A DNA stretch of 64,000 nucleotides, from the NCBI GenBank assembly GCA_030141605.1, contig JAQGDQ010000195.1:344616-408615 (forward strand). Reading direction: 5' to 3'. Shown one piece after another: positions 37,201 to 45,140 of the stretch. Both the position numbers and the translations under genes were made by a program. This DNA is from Tubiluchus corallicola. Its lineage: Eukaryota; Priapulida; Priapulimorpha; Priapulimorphida; Tubiluchidae. Under the pieces are notes generated by a model. It had not been told where the DNA came from, did not search any database, and saw only the letters and a program-made list of their open reading frames with translations. Each line of letters starts with the position of its first letter. Position 1 is the stretch's first letter.

Positions 37201-40200
37201 CTCGTACTCAACATGTTTGAGCTGAAGCACAAGTTCACACATACCTGGGAGTTAAGCACTGAACTTCGTTAAATGTAACAATAGCATCGCCCGTCGCCTG
37301 TAATACACTGGCCTTTGCTAAAACTTTCTCGTAGAAATTCTGAAAAAGGGAAACAAAAAAAATTTGAGTGCGAGCGGTTTACTTGCATAATTGACCCGCT
37401 GAATGTTCAAAAGAAGACAGGATCATTTTTCATTTGCTGCCCTATTTTCAAGTCCGATAAAAAGTATACCTTACAACACGATTAATACTACAAAAGCATT
37501 TCTGATAATTAATAGATTAAAAACTTAATTAACGGCGGGCGAGCATCACAAACTAACACAAGTTTCAAAAGCAAAAATATTCCAAAAGCGTGTTGTACAT
37601 ATTCGCGAAAGCGAAAATTGAAGTACAGTACTACTGTAAGATATTCAGTGTGTTGTACTAAAGCTAGGCAATTTTTAAAGATAAAAATTTAAATTTCAAA
37701 TTTGACGCTGTGCTCACGCATGAGCTGTCGAACGTGTGTTGTTCTTCAAAAACTAACACATCTCAAGTGAAAGGTACAGCACCTGTTTTTGTGCAACTGT
37801 TTCCAAATGGAGCTGCTAGTGGCCGTCTATCTAGCGAATAGCAAAATGTATGTAACAGCAAAGAACTAGTAGCGCGAACGTGAAGTTGTGTTTGTGTGGT
37901 AGTAATTCTTTGACGTAAGTCATTTTTTATCATCACTTATTAAATACACCCACAACGATCATTACAGCAAAGCAAAGAATTTAATAACATATTTATTATT
38001 ATGCACCCAAGATACCAAGCTTCAAATGACTCGTGTGGTACTGCAAGTGAATGTGGATCGAGAAAAGTAAAAAAGAGCAGTTCAGAAGGAGAGAAGAAAA
38101 GTTGAAAGAGAAAGAAAGAGAAAGATGCTATGGTATCTGTATGAAGTAGCGCGAACTATAGAAATCCACACAGCCAGCAACGTGATGGATTTCGACAGGG
38201 ACAGCAGAGTAATTCGTCAAATTTATTTATTCCATATAATTAGAAGATTTCATTTCAAAAATTTCCTTTGAAGTTATTTATAAGTGAAATCTTTTCTAAT
38301 TATATAGAATAAATAAATTTGACTAATTACACTGCTCTTCCGGTCGGAATCCATCACATAGTTTGTGATGAACTACAAACGTTCGACAGCTCATGCGTGT
38401 GCATGTAGGTAAATTTGAAATTTGGATTTTTTTCTTAAAACTTGCCATAGAAATTTTTGAAAAAATAGTATGTTTCTTTTTAATATATTACAAGGAGTAG
38501 ATTGTTTTGAACTACAGTTTCAGATCTGTTTCGGTTTTGGTTTAACCGAAAATTTGCTTTCAATGTGCATAGCGCATAGGTCCTTGCTTGGCATGCATGA
38601 TCTATTGTGATGATGATCATTTCTAATTTTTGCAGAAATCACACAAATAGCTAAACACAAGCGCAAACTGAATAAATTATTCCATCTAAATTAGACTCAC
38701 TGAAGGGAAAAGCAGGAAAAAGTAGTAAGAGGAAAAAGAAAAACGTATTTTACTTTGTTTTAACCTACCAGTCACACTATACCATACCACACGAGGTAAA
38801 CATTTCATAACACAATATTCAAGTAGGCAATGTTGAATGAACTGATGGAATGTATTAATATATTCACAAATAAATGTAAAAAAATTCCTATTCTTGAATC
38901 CTGATTCACAGAAGAAGCTGCACGGTACCTTTACAGGGTCCCCATCTAGCTCATTTGGTGGAACGTGAAATCGTAATTCCGTCAGCGACACCGGAGCGTC
39001 GTCATTCTGATGAAACTCCAGGACAACTTCATTCTTACTGGTCGTCGTCCGGGAAACGTTGTTCAGCGGAATCTCAAAAGCCATTTTATTATGCACATCG
39101 AACGACAACGATTCGCCTGCGAAAGACAACAGAAAGTGAAAAATTAAAAACACGCATTAATTAAAAGTGCAAATAAGGAAAATCAACGTCTACGTAGACT
39201 AGGCCTGTAACGATACATCGATGCATCGTGATACCTTTTGTACCCGTCACAATGCACCAGTATCGCAATAATGTGAATCATTGATATTTAGCACAAGTAA
39301 GACAGTCCGCTGATAAAAACAGTGTGCAATAATTAAAGCTGCAGCTGTAGAGCTACAATCAATGCACTGAGTGCAGCATATATAGGCAGCTTTACACAGG
39401 TAGACCTGCTGCTAGCAGCCAGCCAAAGCAAAGCAGTTCAAAGCACGATGTGTTTATAATAATGTATAGTAAGCTAATTACATTTTTGTTCATGAGTTTC
39501 TGAAATGACTTGCAGCAAATGTGAACTAGAAAATGCACCAGCATATTTTAAATCCAAAAGCATTGAAATGTTTTGCATTTCTGGTGGTTTACAATGCAAA
39601 TAATGCAAGAGTATAAACAGAAATCAAACAGTTTGCTGAATTATTTTAGCACTTACCAATTTTAAAATTGTTTAATAAATCTAATATATACATATAATAT
39701 ATCAACAGCTTAATCTAGTTTTTTTATTAAAGCCTGCAAACAACTCAATGTGTATCGTGATACGTATCGTATCTTGACTTTGGTGTATCGTTACAGCCCT
39801 AATGCAGATTACGTAACGCACAAATCAAATTACATGCCACGACAAACTTATTTTGATGCACGCAGTCCTAAGACAGTGCTTTTTCTTGTTCAATCACGTC
39901 AACTCTAAAAGTAAATTTTATTAAAAAAAACAATAGTTAATTGTATGACTTAATTTCATGTTTCTAACTGTTCGGAAATGACAAGTGAACATTCTTGTCA
40001 GGGACAGCAACGTAATTAGTCAAATTGATTTATTCTGTATAATTAGAAAAGGTTTCAGTTTTAAGATTACTTTGGAAGTTATTTATACATAAAGAATTTT
40101 TATCTGTATCTCGACACTAGGCGGAGGAACTGCTCAAGCAGCCAACGGCTAGAGGGCGGAGGAGGTCAAGTGACCCAATGGGCATGTGTAGAGGAGTAAA

Positions 40201-43200
40201 CCTTCCAAATCAAGAGTGGAGCCCCGAAGGCGGACCAGTGCAGCATGCTCACTGACTCCGGCAGCCAACCTGGTGCCAAACGTATCGTTCCACTTTCCTT
40301 TGGACTACACCAACAAGGAAGAGAGGGGGTTCCTGTTGTCTGAGCAACTCAGGATCTCCATGCACCTTGCCCAGGCGTGCGCCCTGGAGACGTTCAAGGA
40401 TCGGACTGCTCAGCCACAGATGACACTGCAGCTCCATCAATGTGATCAATAACTGACTCTCTTGGCGCACACTCCAGTGTCTTCCAAGACAGAAGGATGC
40501 CAACCAGTATTCTAACGATAATTTTAACTTTCTCATAATTGGATACTTTCAAACGTTGCACACCACGATTAAGTATATGCTTTGCAATAACAGATCATAG
40601 CATCCTTAACAAAATAACTTTAACTCTCAGCATCAGTCGGATACAAATGCTAAAGAAATTAGAATTACAAAAGCATAGATCTAAACTTCTGCACAGAGTT
40701 TCTCTGCAATAACGCTCAGACTAGAATTTAGTCAGATTTACCATTAAATTTCGCACCGCCCCAGTTCCAGCCACGAAGGGATATTTCTGAATCACCCATC
40801 TCGTCGTCGAAATGCTCTTTTATGAAAGCCGACAGTTTGTCACGATCCTGAAATGTGTAAGTTTTGGATCAGAACATTAAGCAACAGCAAAAGTGCTAGT
40901 TGAGAAGCACAACGTTTTGTGTAACTATAACAATTTTACATTATAAAAAAATTAAAAATAATAATTTACTGAATGTTTGTAATGCCAAAACATGTCAATA
41001 ATGGACTACAGTATTTGATATGTTCGTGGCTTATAATACGTCTTACAATATACAAATGTATGCATTAAACAATAAGCAATTTACAAGTGACAAACATTTA
41101 ATTTTGAGTAAGCAACTGCTATTGACAGAAGATTTTTCCTCTTGCTGATACATTTTCACAAACTTGTAAACTCCCTTTCCTTTTAGATAGAAGTTATATA
41201 AAAGTATATTTCTTTAATTTGAAACGTAAAACGCAATAATGATTATAACATCGTTCTTTCGGGGAATGCAGGACGCGGCCACGTTTTTCCATGGCTAACC
41301 CTCGGCCAGGGTTGCCGTTTTGTATGATGCTCATTATATTGGAGGCTAAAAAGTATGGAATTTTCAACCAAATATGTGTTAATGGCTGCATAGTGTTGCC
41401 ACTTATGCCATAATTATCAGAACACACACGTTCGTTGTACAAAAGACAGACTATACAATAATCGTTAATTATACGATAATTTAGTAATGCGAAACTAAAA
41501 AAGAAAGAGTGAAAAAATGTGCATTGAAAAAATTTAAAACATTACTGTTAACCAGCGGGAAATAAACAAACAGTGATTTCAAGTGACTTTGAATATTCCA
41601 CAATTCAGTTTTAAACATTCACAAAACTTTAAAAAAAAAATTCCTGCCTCCCTACTGACCTCTTCTGAGCTCATGAGGAAAAACAGAAACAAATAATTTT
41701 CTATTATTAGGCCTAATACACTTACTTACAAGCAAGAAACCGATACTCACCGTCTCTTTGAAACCACGGAACCGATGTAGAGCACCGCTCTTTGTTATAA
41801 GTCTGAGTGCGTAACCCACCGGCAAACGAATCCAATGCGATTCCTCAACATCGGCTGAAGCAATGTGTTCCACTTTTCCAGTTTTGTTGTTACGAAATAT
41901 AATAGCATCGTTACTGAACTTCAAGCGGCCAGGATACTAAAATTTTAACACAAGCAAATAAGATTAGCAAGTTTTCAAATTTCGGCACGTAATCTGAAGA
42001 CATGAAGGCCTAGAGATAACAAGTAATAAGAAACTCAAAGAATTTTTCAAACTCGTGAAGCTTTATATCTAGGCCTGTAACAATACATCGAAGCAATGTG
42101 ATACCATTTGTAATGATACGTGTATCGGCAAAATGCACCAGCATCACAATAATGTGAATCATTGATGTTTAGCACAAGCTAGACTGTCCGCTGATAAAGA
42201 CAGTGTGAAATAATTTCAAGCTACAGCTGTAGAGCTACAATCAGTGCAATGAGTGCAGCATATATGGGCAGCTTTACACAGGTAGACCTGCTGCTAGCAG
42301 CCAGAAAAAGCAAAGCAGTTGAAAGCACGATGTGTTTATAATAATTTATAGTAAGCTAATTATGTTTTTGCTTATAAGTTTCTGAAATGGCTTGTAGCAA
42401 ATGTGGACTAGAAAATGCACCAGGATATTTTAAATCAAAAAGTATTGAAATGTTTTGCATTTCTGGTGGTTTACAATGCAAATAATACAAGAGTATAAAC
42501 AGAAATCAAACAGTTTGTTGAATTATTTTAGCACTTAGCAATTTTAAAATTGTTTGATAAATCTAATATATACATATAATATATCAACAGCTTAATCTAG
42601 TTTTTTTATTAAAGCCTGCAAACGTTAACTCAATGTGTATCGTGATACGTATCGTATCATGAGGTTAGTATCACGATATGTATCGCATCGTGACCTTAGG
42701 TGCATCGTCACAGCCCACTTAAATCAAAACTACGGCCATTGTTTTACCCAAGCCTATACATATATGCATATTATAAGCTTGTGTTGGGATCGATTAATCG
42801 GTTATAATCGATGTAGACTTTTATTTCCAATCATCTATCATGTTTTCAGATGCCGATACAAATTGACTACGTTACCTAAGGCCGTTCGCATCGATTTTTT
42901 TGAAAACCGCAAAATTCGCGTGATAAACATAAACGTTATTGTGGTGAAATCAAGCAATAGGGCACTATCTTTGCGTAGTAACTTCTCGCCATGCGGATGC
43001 TGCGAAGGTTTCTCATAAACAGGAATGCGTGGTTTTAGCAAACTTTCTTAACAAAAATTGTAAACAAAAATAAGTGGGTTTTGCTGGATTGTTTTGTAAA
43101 CTCCAAGCTAATAAAATAAGGTCATTTAAAACTTATTGTAGACGTATTTCATACTTTTTCTACCAACATTGTATATAAGCCTAACAGCAGCGGTTAACGC

Positions 43201-43442
43201 AATAAAACCGTTACACTAAGTGTTATTTGTCAAAAATTTCTGAATTACTACATTTTTATGCCTATAAACTGATTATAATCAATTATCGATTCCGCATGTG
43301 ATTAGCAGATTATGAAAATGAAACCGATGTCCCTCCACTATCATAATGAACTCAAAGATTGCCACTATGGGTTTGTTTTAACACTTACAAATACGCCTCT
43401 GGCTTCATGAGACACATCAATAAACTCCAGAGCATCAGACAT
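15513..43442 (-). CDS. SSRP1: SSRP1, FACT complex subunit (complete, 16 exons)
   Basis: Histone chaperone that pairs with SPT16 to disassemble and rebuild nucleosomes in transcription and replication. Exons, 5' to 3': 43389-43442, 41751-41936, 40742-40847, 38929-39116, 37245-37339, 32350-32485, 31238-31341, 29913-30041, 27703-27924, 25743-25815, 24005-24149, 22714-22898, 20533-20724, 19443-19555, 17271-17418, 15513-15593. All have GT-AG borders and phases close to give 718 residues (human 709). The order is the N-terminal dimerisation region ([10 protein letters not shown] start), tandem PH-like middle domain ([38 protein letters not shown]), acidic disordered linker (about 432-541), HMG box (about 556-626), then a basic and Ser-rich tail ending GEEESD-like (SGEESD). 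No lesion is seen. A minus-strand AATAAA lies at 15126-15131, about 380 bases past the stop. Confidence 0.97.
15792..16246. mobile_element. MITE with perfect 27-bp terminal inverted repeats and TA duplication
   Basis: Terminal repeats at 15792-15818 and 16220-16246 are perfect reverse complements starting CCGTATTTTCCCGTGTATAA, flanked on both sides by TA. The motif TGTATAAGAGACCC also occurs again just inside the left end and as a direct copy near 16170-16190, so there are subterminal repeats. There is no open frame of note, so it is a non-autonomous DNA transposon in the last SSRP1 intron. TA duplication is compatible with Tc1/mariner-like or ISL2EU-like elements; I cannot decide. Confidence 0.9.
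16680..17060. other. SSRP1 intron stretch, nothing recognised
   Basis: Mixed-composition intron sequence with a 73-codon frame (16683-16904) that resembles no family I know and has no splice context. There is no convincing element boundary. Confidence 0.5.
17481..18095. mobile_element. MITE family A, copy 1 (GCTTGCA ends)
   Basis: About 615 bases beginning GCTTGCATAGC and ending GGTTTGCAAGC, so the ends are short inverted repeats. It matches 20866-21823 in the same orientation and 46716-47345 in the opposite orientation, over nearly the full length but with many differences. No transposase frame is seen. It lies in an SSRP1 intron. Confidence 0.85.
18125..18617. mobile_element. hAT-like MITE family B, copy 1
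   Basis: Starts CAGTGGCTCGTAGC and ends with the diverged inverted counterpart (GAGTCGTCACT). Subterminal GGGGGTGCTGC occurs near both ends. The flanks GTGTGATT and TTATGATT agree at six of eight positions, fitting an old 8-bp duplication. A second copy lies at 30212-30799. hAT membership is an inference from the CAGTG end and 8-bp duplication. Confidence 0.75.
18748..19253. mobile_element. MITE-like element made of two diverged tandem halves
   Basis: The segment from 18811 (TTCAGACTA) recurs at 19008, offset 197 bases, with shared GAGTTACTCTCTGACAGTAA, CTTCTCTATTCAC and GACAGTAACT. The outer ends (TTGCACGTTCACACTTG and, reversed, TGGTGCATTCATACTAG) are imperfect inverted repeats. It probably arose by internal duplication of a short element. 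Confidence 0.7.
19845..20035. repeat. Tandem repeat of about 36 bp, about five copies
   Basis: Repeated unit around CCCATTTTTCCACCAATGATG and TCATTTTAAA. One copy reads AATGACGTCATT, containing the CRE palindrome TGACGTCA; the others have TGATGTCA. It lies in an SSRP1 intron. Confidence 0.9.
20091..20418. repeat. Dispersed repeat family D, copy 1
   Basis: About 325 bases shared with 22296-22628 in the same orientation, including GAGTTAATTAGATGTTCTAT, GCAAAGCCATTGTTCTGAC and the shared end GCGGGGCCTTTGCTAGT. Both copies lie in SSRP1 introns. The class is unknown; there is no coding frame. Confidence 0.85.
20533..20724 (-). CDS. SSRP1: SSRP1 exon 13: HMG box core
   Basis: Encodes 64 residues: a basic stretch ([10 protein letters not shown]), then [19 protein letters not shown] and [16 protein letters not shown], the first two helices of a single HMG box. 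The third helix continues in the next exon ([20 protein letters not shown]). Borders are a TAG acceptor at 20725-20727 and GTGAGT donor, both phase 0. This box is the DNA-binding part that separates animal SSRP1 from yeast Pob3. Confidence 0.97.
20866..21823. mobile_element. MITE family A, copy 2, interrupted
   Basis: The left part (20866 to about 21380) and right end (about 21770-21823, TTTTAACTATGCC to TTTACAAGC) match copy 1. About 390 bases between them have no counterpart in copies 1 or 3, which fits a nested insertion. Confidence 0.75.
22296..22628. repeat. Dispersed repeat family D, copy 2
   Basis: Matches 20091-20418. Just left of it (22155-22265) is a short GC-richer stretch with TCGCGAG and CTCGCG that I cannot assign. 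Confidence 0.85.
22993..23632. repeat. Repeat family E, copy 1: (TTG/CTG)n tract plus 410-base unit
   Basis: A trinucleotide tract (22993-23212) followed by about 410 bases that recur almost unchanged at 28261-28671, also directly after a TTG/CTG tract. Shared markers include TTTTTGAAAGCTATCATAGG and CATGACGCGTATTCTAAAT. Both copies lie in SSRP1 introns in the same orientation. Poly-Leu and poly-Asn frames are artefacts. Confidence 0.9.
24178..24305. repeat. (GATAC)n/(GATAT)n pentanucleotide repeat
   Basis: Degenerate tandem GATAC, GATAAT and GATAT units directly after SSRP1 exon 11 on the plus-strand map. More scattered copies occur at 24765-24830. Confidence 0.85.
25020..25615. repeat. 24-bp minisatellite, about 25 copies
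   Basis: The unit is GTGGAGTGGATCTCGGCTTG plus CAGT, with few variants. The period is a multiple of three, so up to 199 codons stay open on both strands. The frames show only the repeat and are not genes. It lies in an SSRP1 intron. Confidence 0.95.
26187..26545. repeat. Dispersed repeat family F, copy 1
   Basis: About 360 bases whose reverse complement matches 60838-61155, with shared GCGCTACGAATGCT, TCAAACTTTA, GTTATCTAAACTTGTTTCAA and AAAATGGCT. It lies in an SSRP1 intron. A 62-codon frame at 26419-26607 overlaps the end of it and has no known relatives. Confidence 0.85.
27057..27555. repeat. Two copies of a 105-base repeat, 391 bases apart
   Basis: 27057-27165 and 27448-27556 share TTAATTAACTTTCTAA and TAGGCAAGAAAATGTATATT with minor differences. 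Sequence between them is unique intron. Confidence 0.8.
28078..28671. repeat. Repeat family E, copy 2
   Basis: TTG/CTG tract (28078-28260) plus the 410-base unit seen at 23213. Part of the unit appears a third time at about 28690-28770. The bases just left of the tract (TTTTACATCATTTTTAAACA, about 28024) recur at about 28802, so the locus was also duplicated locally. Confidence 0.9.
29195..29868. repeat. 31-bp minisatellite, about 21 copies
   Basis: The unit is CCATTACTTCTGATAGTCCT plus TTCAACTGTAG, with C/T and C/G variants in CATTACTT and CATTAGTT. It ends about 45 bases from SSRP1 exon 8. It is a tandem array without spacers, so it is not a CRISPR. Confidence 0.95.
30212..30799. mobile_element. 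hAT-like MITE family B, copy 2
   Basis: Starts GCGGTGGCTCGTAGC and ends TACACGAGCCACC, a clearer inverted pair than copy 1. It shares GGGGGTGCTGC and TTCCCTCACG with 18125-18617. It lies in an SSRP1 intron. Confidence 0.8.
31672..32080. repeat. 54-bp minisatellite, about 7.5 copies
   Basis: The unit contains GATTGTTCTGATCTGTTTTA and ACAAATTGTCTGAGTCACAA. Two units carry an extra TTCG. It lies in the intron between SSRP1 exons 6 and 7. Confidence 0.95.
32837..37236. repeat. 51-bp minisatellite, about 86 copies, filling SSRP1 intron 5
   Basis: The unit is CTCGTACTCAACATGTTTGA, GCTGAAGCACGAGTTCCCAC, GTATTTACTTG in order. It makes up about nine tenths of the intron between exons at 32350-32485 and 37245-37339. 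Variants (TTTGAG or TCTGAG, CACGT or CATGT, CTTG or CTCG) are interleaved. A GAGCGGAAG variant recurs every 204 bases (33221, 33425, 33629), showing a four-unit higher-order period. One-base-shorter units cluster near 36740-37100. On the transcribed strand the array runs into the splice donor. Frames of up to 416 codons on both strands come from the period being 17 codons. Confidence 0.97.
37667..38450. mobile_element. Inverted-repeat element with nested hairpin element
   Basis: Outer arms: 37690-37733 (AAATTTCAAATTTG, then CGCATGAGCTGTCGAACGT) pair with 38375-38425 in reverse. Weaker pairing extends further out. Inside lies a second inverted repeat, 38182-38359, with ends GTGATGGATTTCGAC and GTCGGAATCCATCAC and arms around AAATTTATTTATTC. 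Part of the inner element recurs at about 40014-40090. No coding frame; it lies in an SSRP1 intron. Confidence 0.75.
39201..39800. mobile_element. hAT-like MITE family G, copy 1
   Basis: A 600-base element with ends AGGCCTGTAACGATACA and, reversed, AGGGCTGTAACGATACACC. The second copy is at 42071-42716 in the same orientation. The flanks ACGTAGAC and ATGCAGAT match at five of eight positions with only transitions, so a decayed 8-bp duplication is possible. It lies in an SSRP1 intron. Confidence 0.8.
40104..40505 (+). mobile_element. 5S-derived SINE family, truncated copy without the 5S head
   Basis: About 400 bases matching the body of the element at 51775-52315 (for example CTGTATCTCGACACTAGGCG, GCAGCATGCTCACTGACTCC, GTGATCAATAAC), but the 5S-like first 120 bases are absent. 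A partial copy of the inner hairpin from 38182-38359 lies directly left, at about 40014-40090. Open frames here are the antisense and sense of the repeat and are not genes. Confidence 0.85.
42071..42716. mobile_element. hAT-like MITE family G, copy 2
   Basis: Matches 39201-39800 along its length, ends included (AGGCCTGTAACAATACA; GCATCGTCACAGCCC). It carries an additional GTATCACGATA repeat near the right end. It lies in SSRP1 intron 1. Confidence 0.8.
43389..43442 (-). CDS. SSRP1: SSRP1 exon 1 with start codon
   Basis: Eighteen codons from ATG (43440-43442) reading [18 protein letters not shown], then GTAAGT. It matches the family's N-terminus in position and pattern (human begins MAETLEFNDV). 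The start is chosen because it is the first ATG of this frame and gives the expected length; position -3 is C, so the context is only moderate. Confidence 0.9.
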
Positions 43443-45140
43443 TTGGATTGCTATTAGCAATTTCTATGAGACTCCACTGCAACCAATCTTCAGTGTGACA
43501 AAGTGATTTCTGTCTTGTTCTCGTTTCAGCTTCTCAGCTGATTAGCATCTTATATGCACTCAATAAGAAAGCAAACCTTAAAAAGTCTCTGCAGGAAATA
43601 AAAGTTTAAATTTACGTGTATATAAACAAAAAAAAATCAAAAAAGAGAAAAGAAATTTACAAAACAGATGATTTCCTGGTCTTTAAACAGTGATAATTTC
43701 AAGGTTTAAGAGAGTAAAAACAAAATTGCAAATTCTTCTAGTCAATTACTGTTGCAATTTTTGGAAGACATAACCATACATGTGATGCACATAGTAGCCT
43801 ACAGAAACACCATGAATAGTATTACTATTACTAGAAAAGATTACATGGCAAAACCAAATTGAAACAACAAAACAAGCTAGCTACTTGGGGCTATTATTAA
43901 TTAAGTTAAATGTGTAACCAATGAAACAAGTTAACTTGGGAACTGTTTTCTTTTACAGTTTGGTTACCTAAGTATCAAGGTGCTAGAAAAATTTTGATTA
44001 GGGCTGATTAAATAATTATTTTCGCCGGCCTTCTGAAAAAGTAAAACGACCAAATGTTCCGTCGAGCAAAATAAGATTAAAATAAAAAACGCATGTAGGC
44101 ACAGGGCAGGCAGATCCTAAAATAAAGAATTAAAAATGTGATTTAAAAACACGAAAATCAAAACTCAGACCATGAACTTCGCACACGGTGTTTTGTTTTG
44201 CTAAACGCTAACTAAGTTCATTGCTTTTTCTACAAAGGCGGGAAATCTTTAAACTAAGCTCTCGATTGCAGACAAGCAATAGCTTGAGAATTTATCGCTC
44301 CTCCATCACGCCCACTCACTGTACTCATTTGTGTTTGCGACTCCCAACTTTCTACACCTAATACGACTATCTAGAATCTGTTTAACACAATAAATACTTT
44401 ATTTTAATTGTTTTTTCACTTTAGTATGTTAACTCAATTTTTTCACTATATTCCAGACATTCATATCCAAACTGCTGAGTTCCGATACCTGATTTTTCAC
44501 CTTTTTCTATTAGCTCTGCATTCAACAACTTCTATCACTCACAATATTTCCAGCAGTACAGTTAACTTCTACACTACAATCTTCTTTCTCCCACAATAGG
44601 CACAGCCTGAATTAGTTTTTGCTGCTTAATCTAACCTTTATCACATTTATAATTAGCCTTGTTCCCTATCACGTAAACAATGTGACTAATTACGTTTAAA
44701 ATAAAAATCAATACATGTAACTAACGGATGTCAATTCGACACTGTGGATTGAAAATTGCCAGCAGGTACAACAATAAACTAGTATCCAAAGCAATGGCCA
44801 GGAGATGATAATAAGCTTAAAATCAAAGACTGGACATAACACTCAGAACTTTAATTACATCTAGCATCCTCCCATACGCAGAAAAAAACAGAGCAAATGT
44901 TATTTTTTCTTAACAACAGGAAAGAATTTATTTTAGTTCCCAAAAGTGATTAATGATGAATTTTCAATTTCAATACTCTACCCTCAAGTATCAGCAACAT
45001 GTCTATCATACAGAAAACATACATATATGAAATATAGTTAGTAAAATTCAAACATAATCTAAAAACATGTAACAAAATAAACACCTTGTGAACAAGATAT
45101 AGAAACTAAACATTTTTCGACATAAAAATAAATAAAATCG
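43443..45140. other. Intergenic region between SSRP1 start and VKOR 3' end
   Basis: Contains the SSRP1 promoter side (just right of 43442) and the VKOR 3' untranslated region (left of 45141). A minus-strand AATAAA lies at 44927-44932, about 210 bases past the VKOR stop, and is a plausible polyadenylation signal. No other gene or repeat seen. Confidence 0.6.

Noticed and set aside
40216-40536. Frames of 78 and 95 codons on opposite strands
   Set aside because: They fall wholly inside the SINE copy at 40104-40505 and its antisense.
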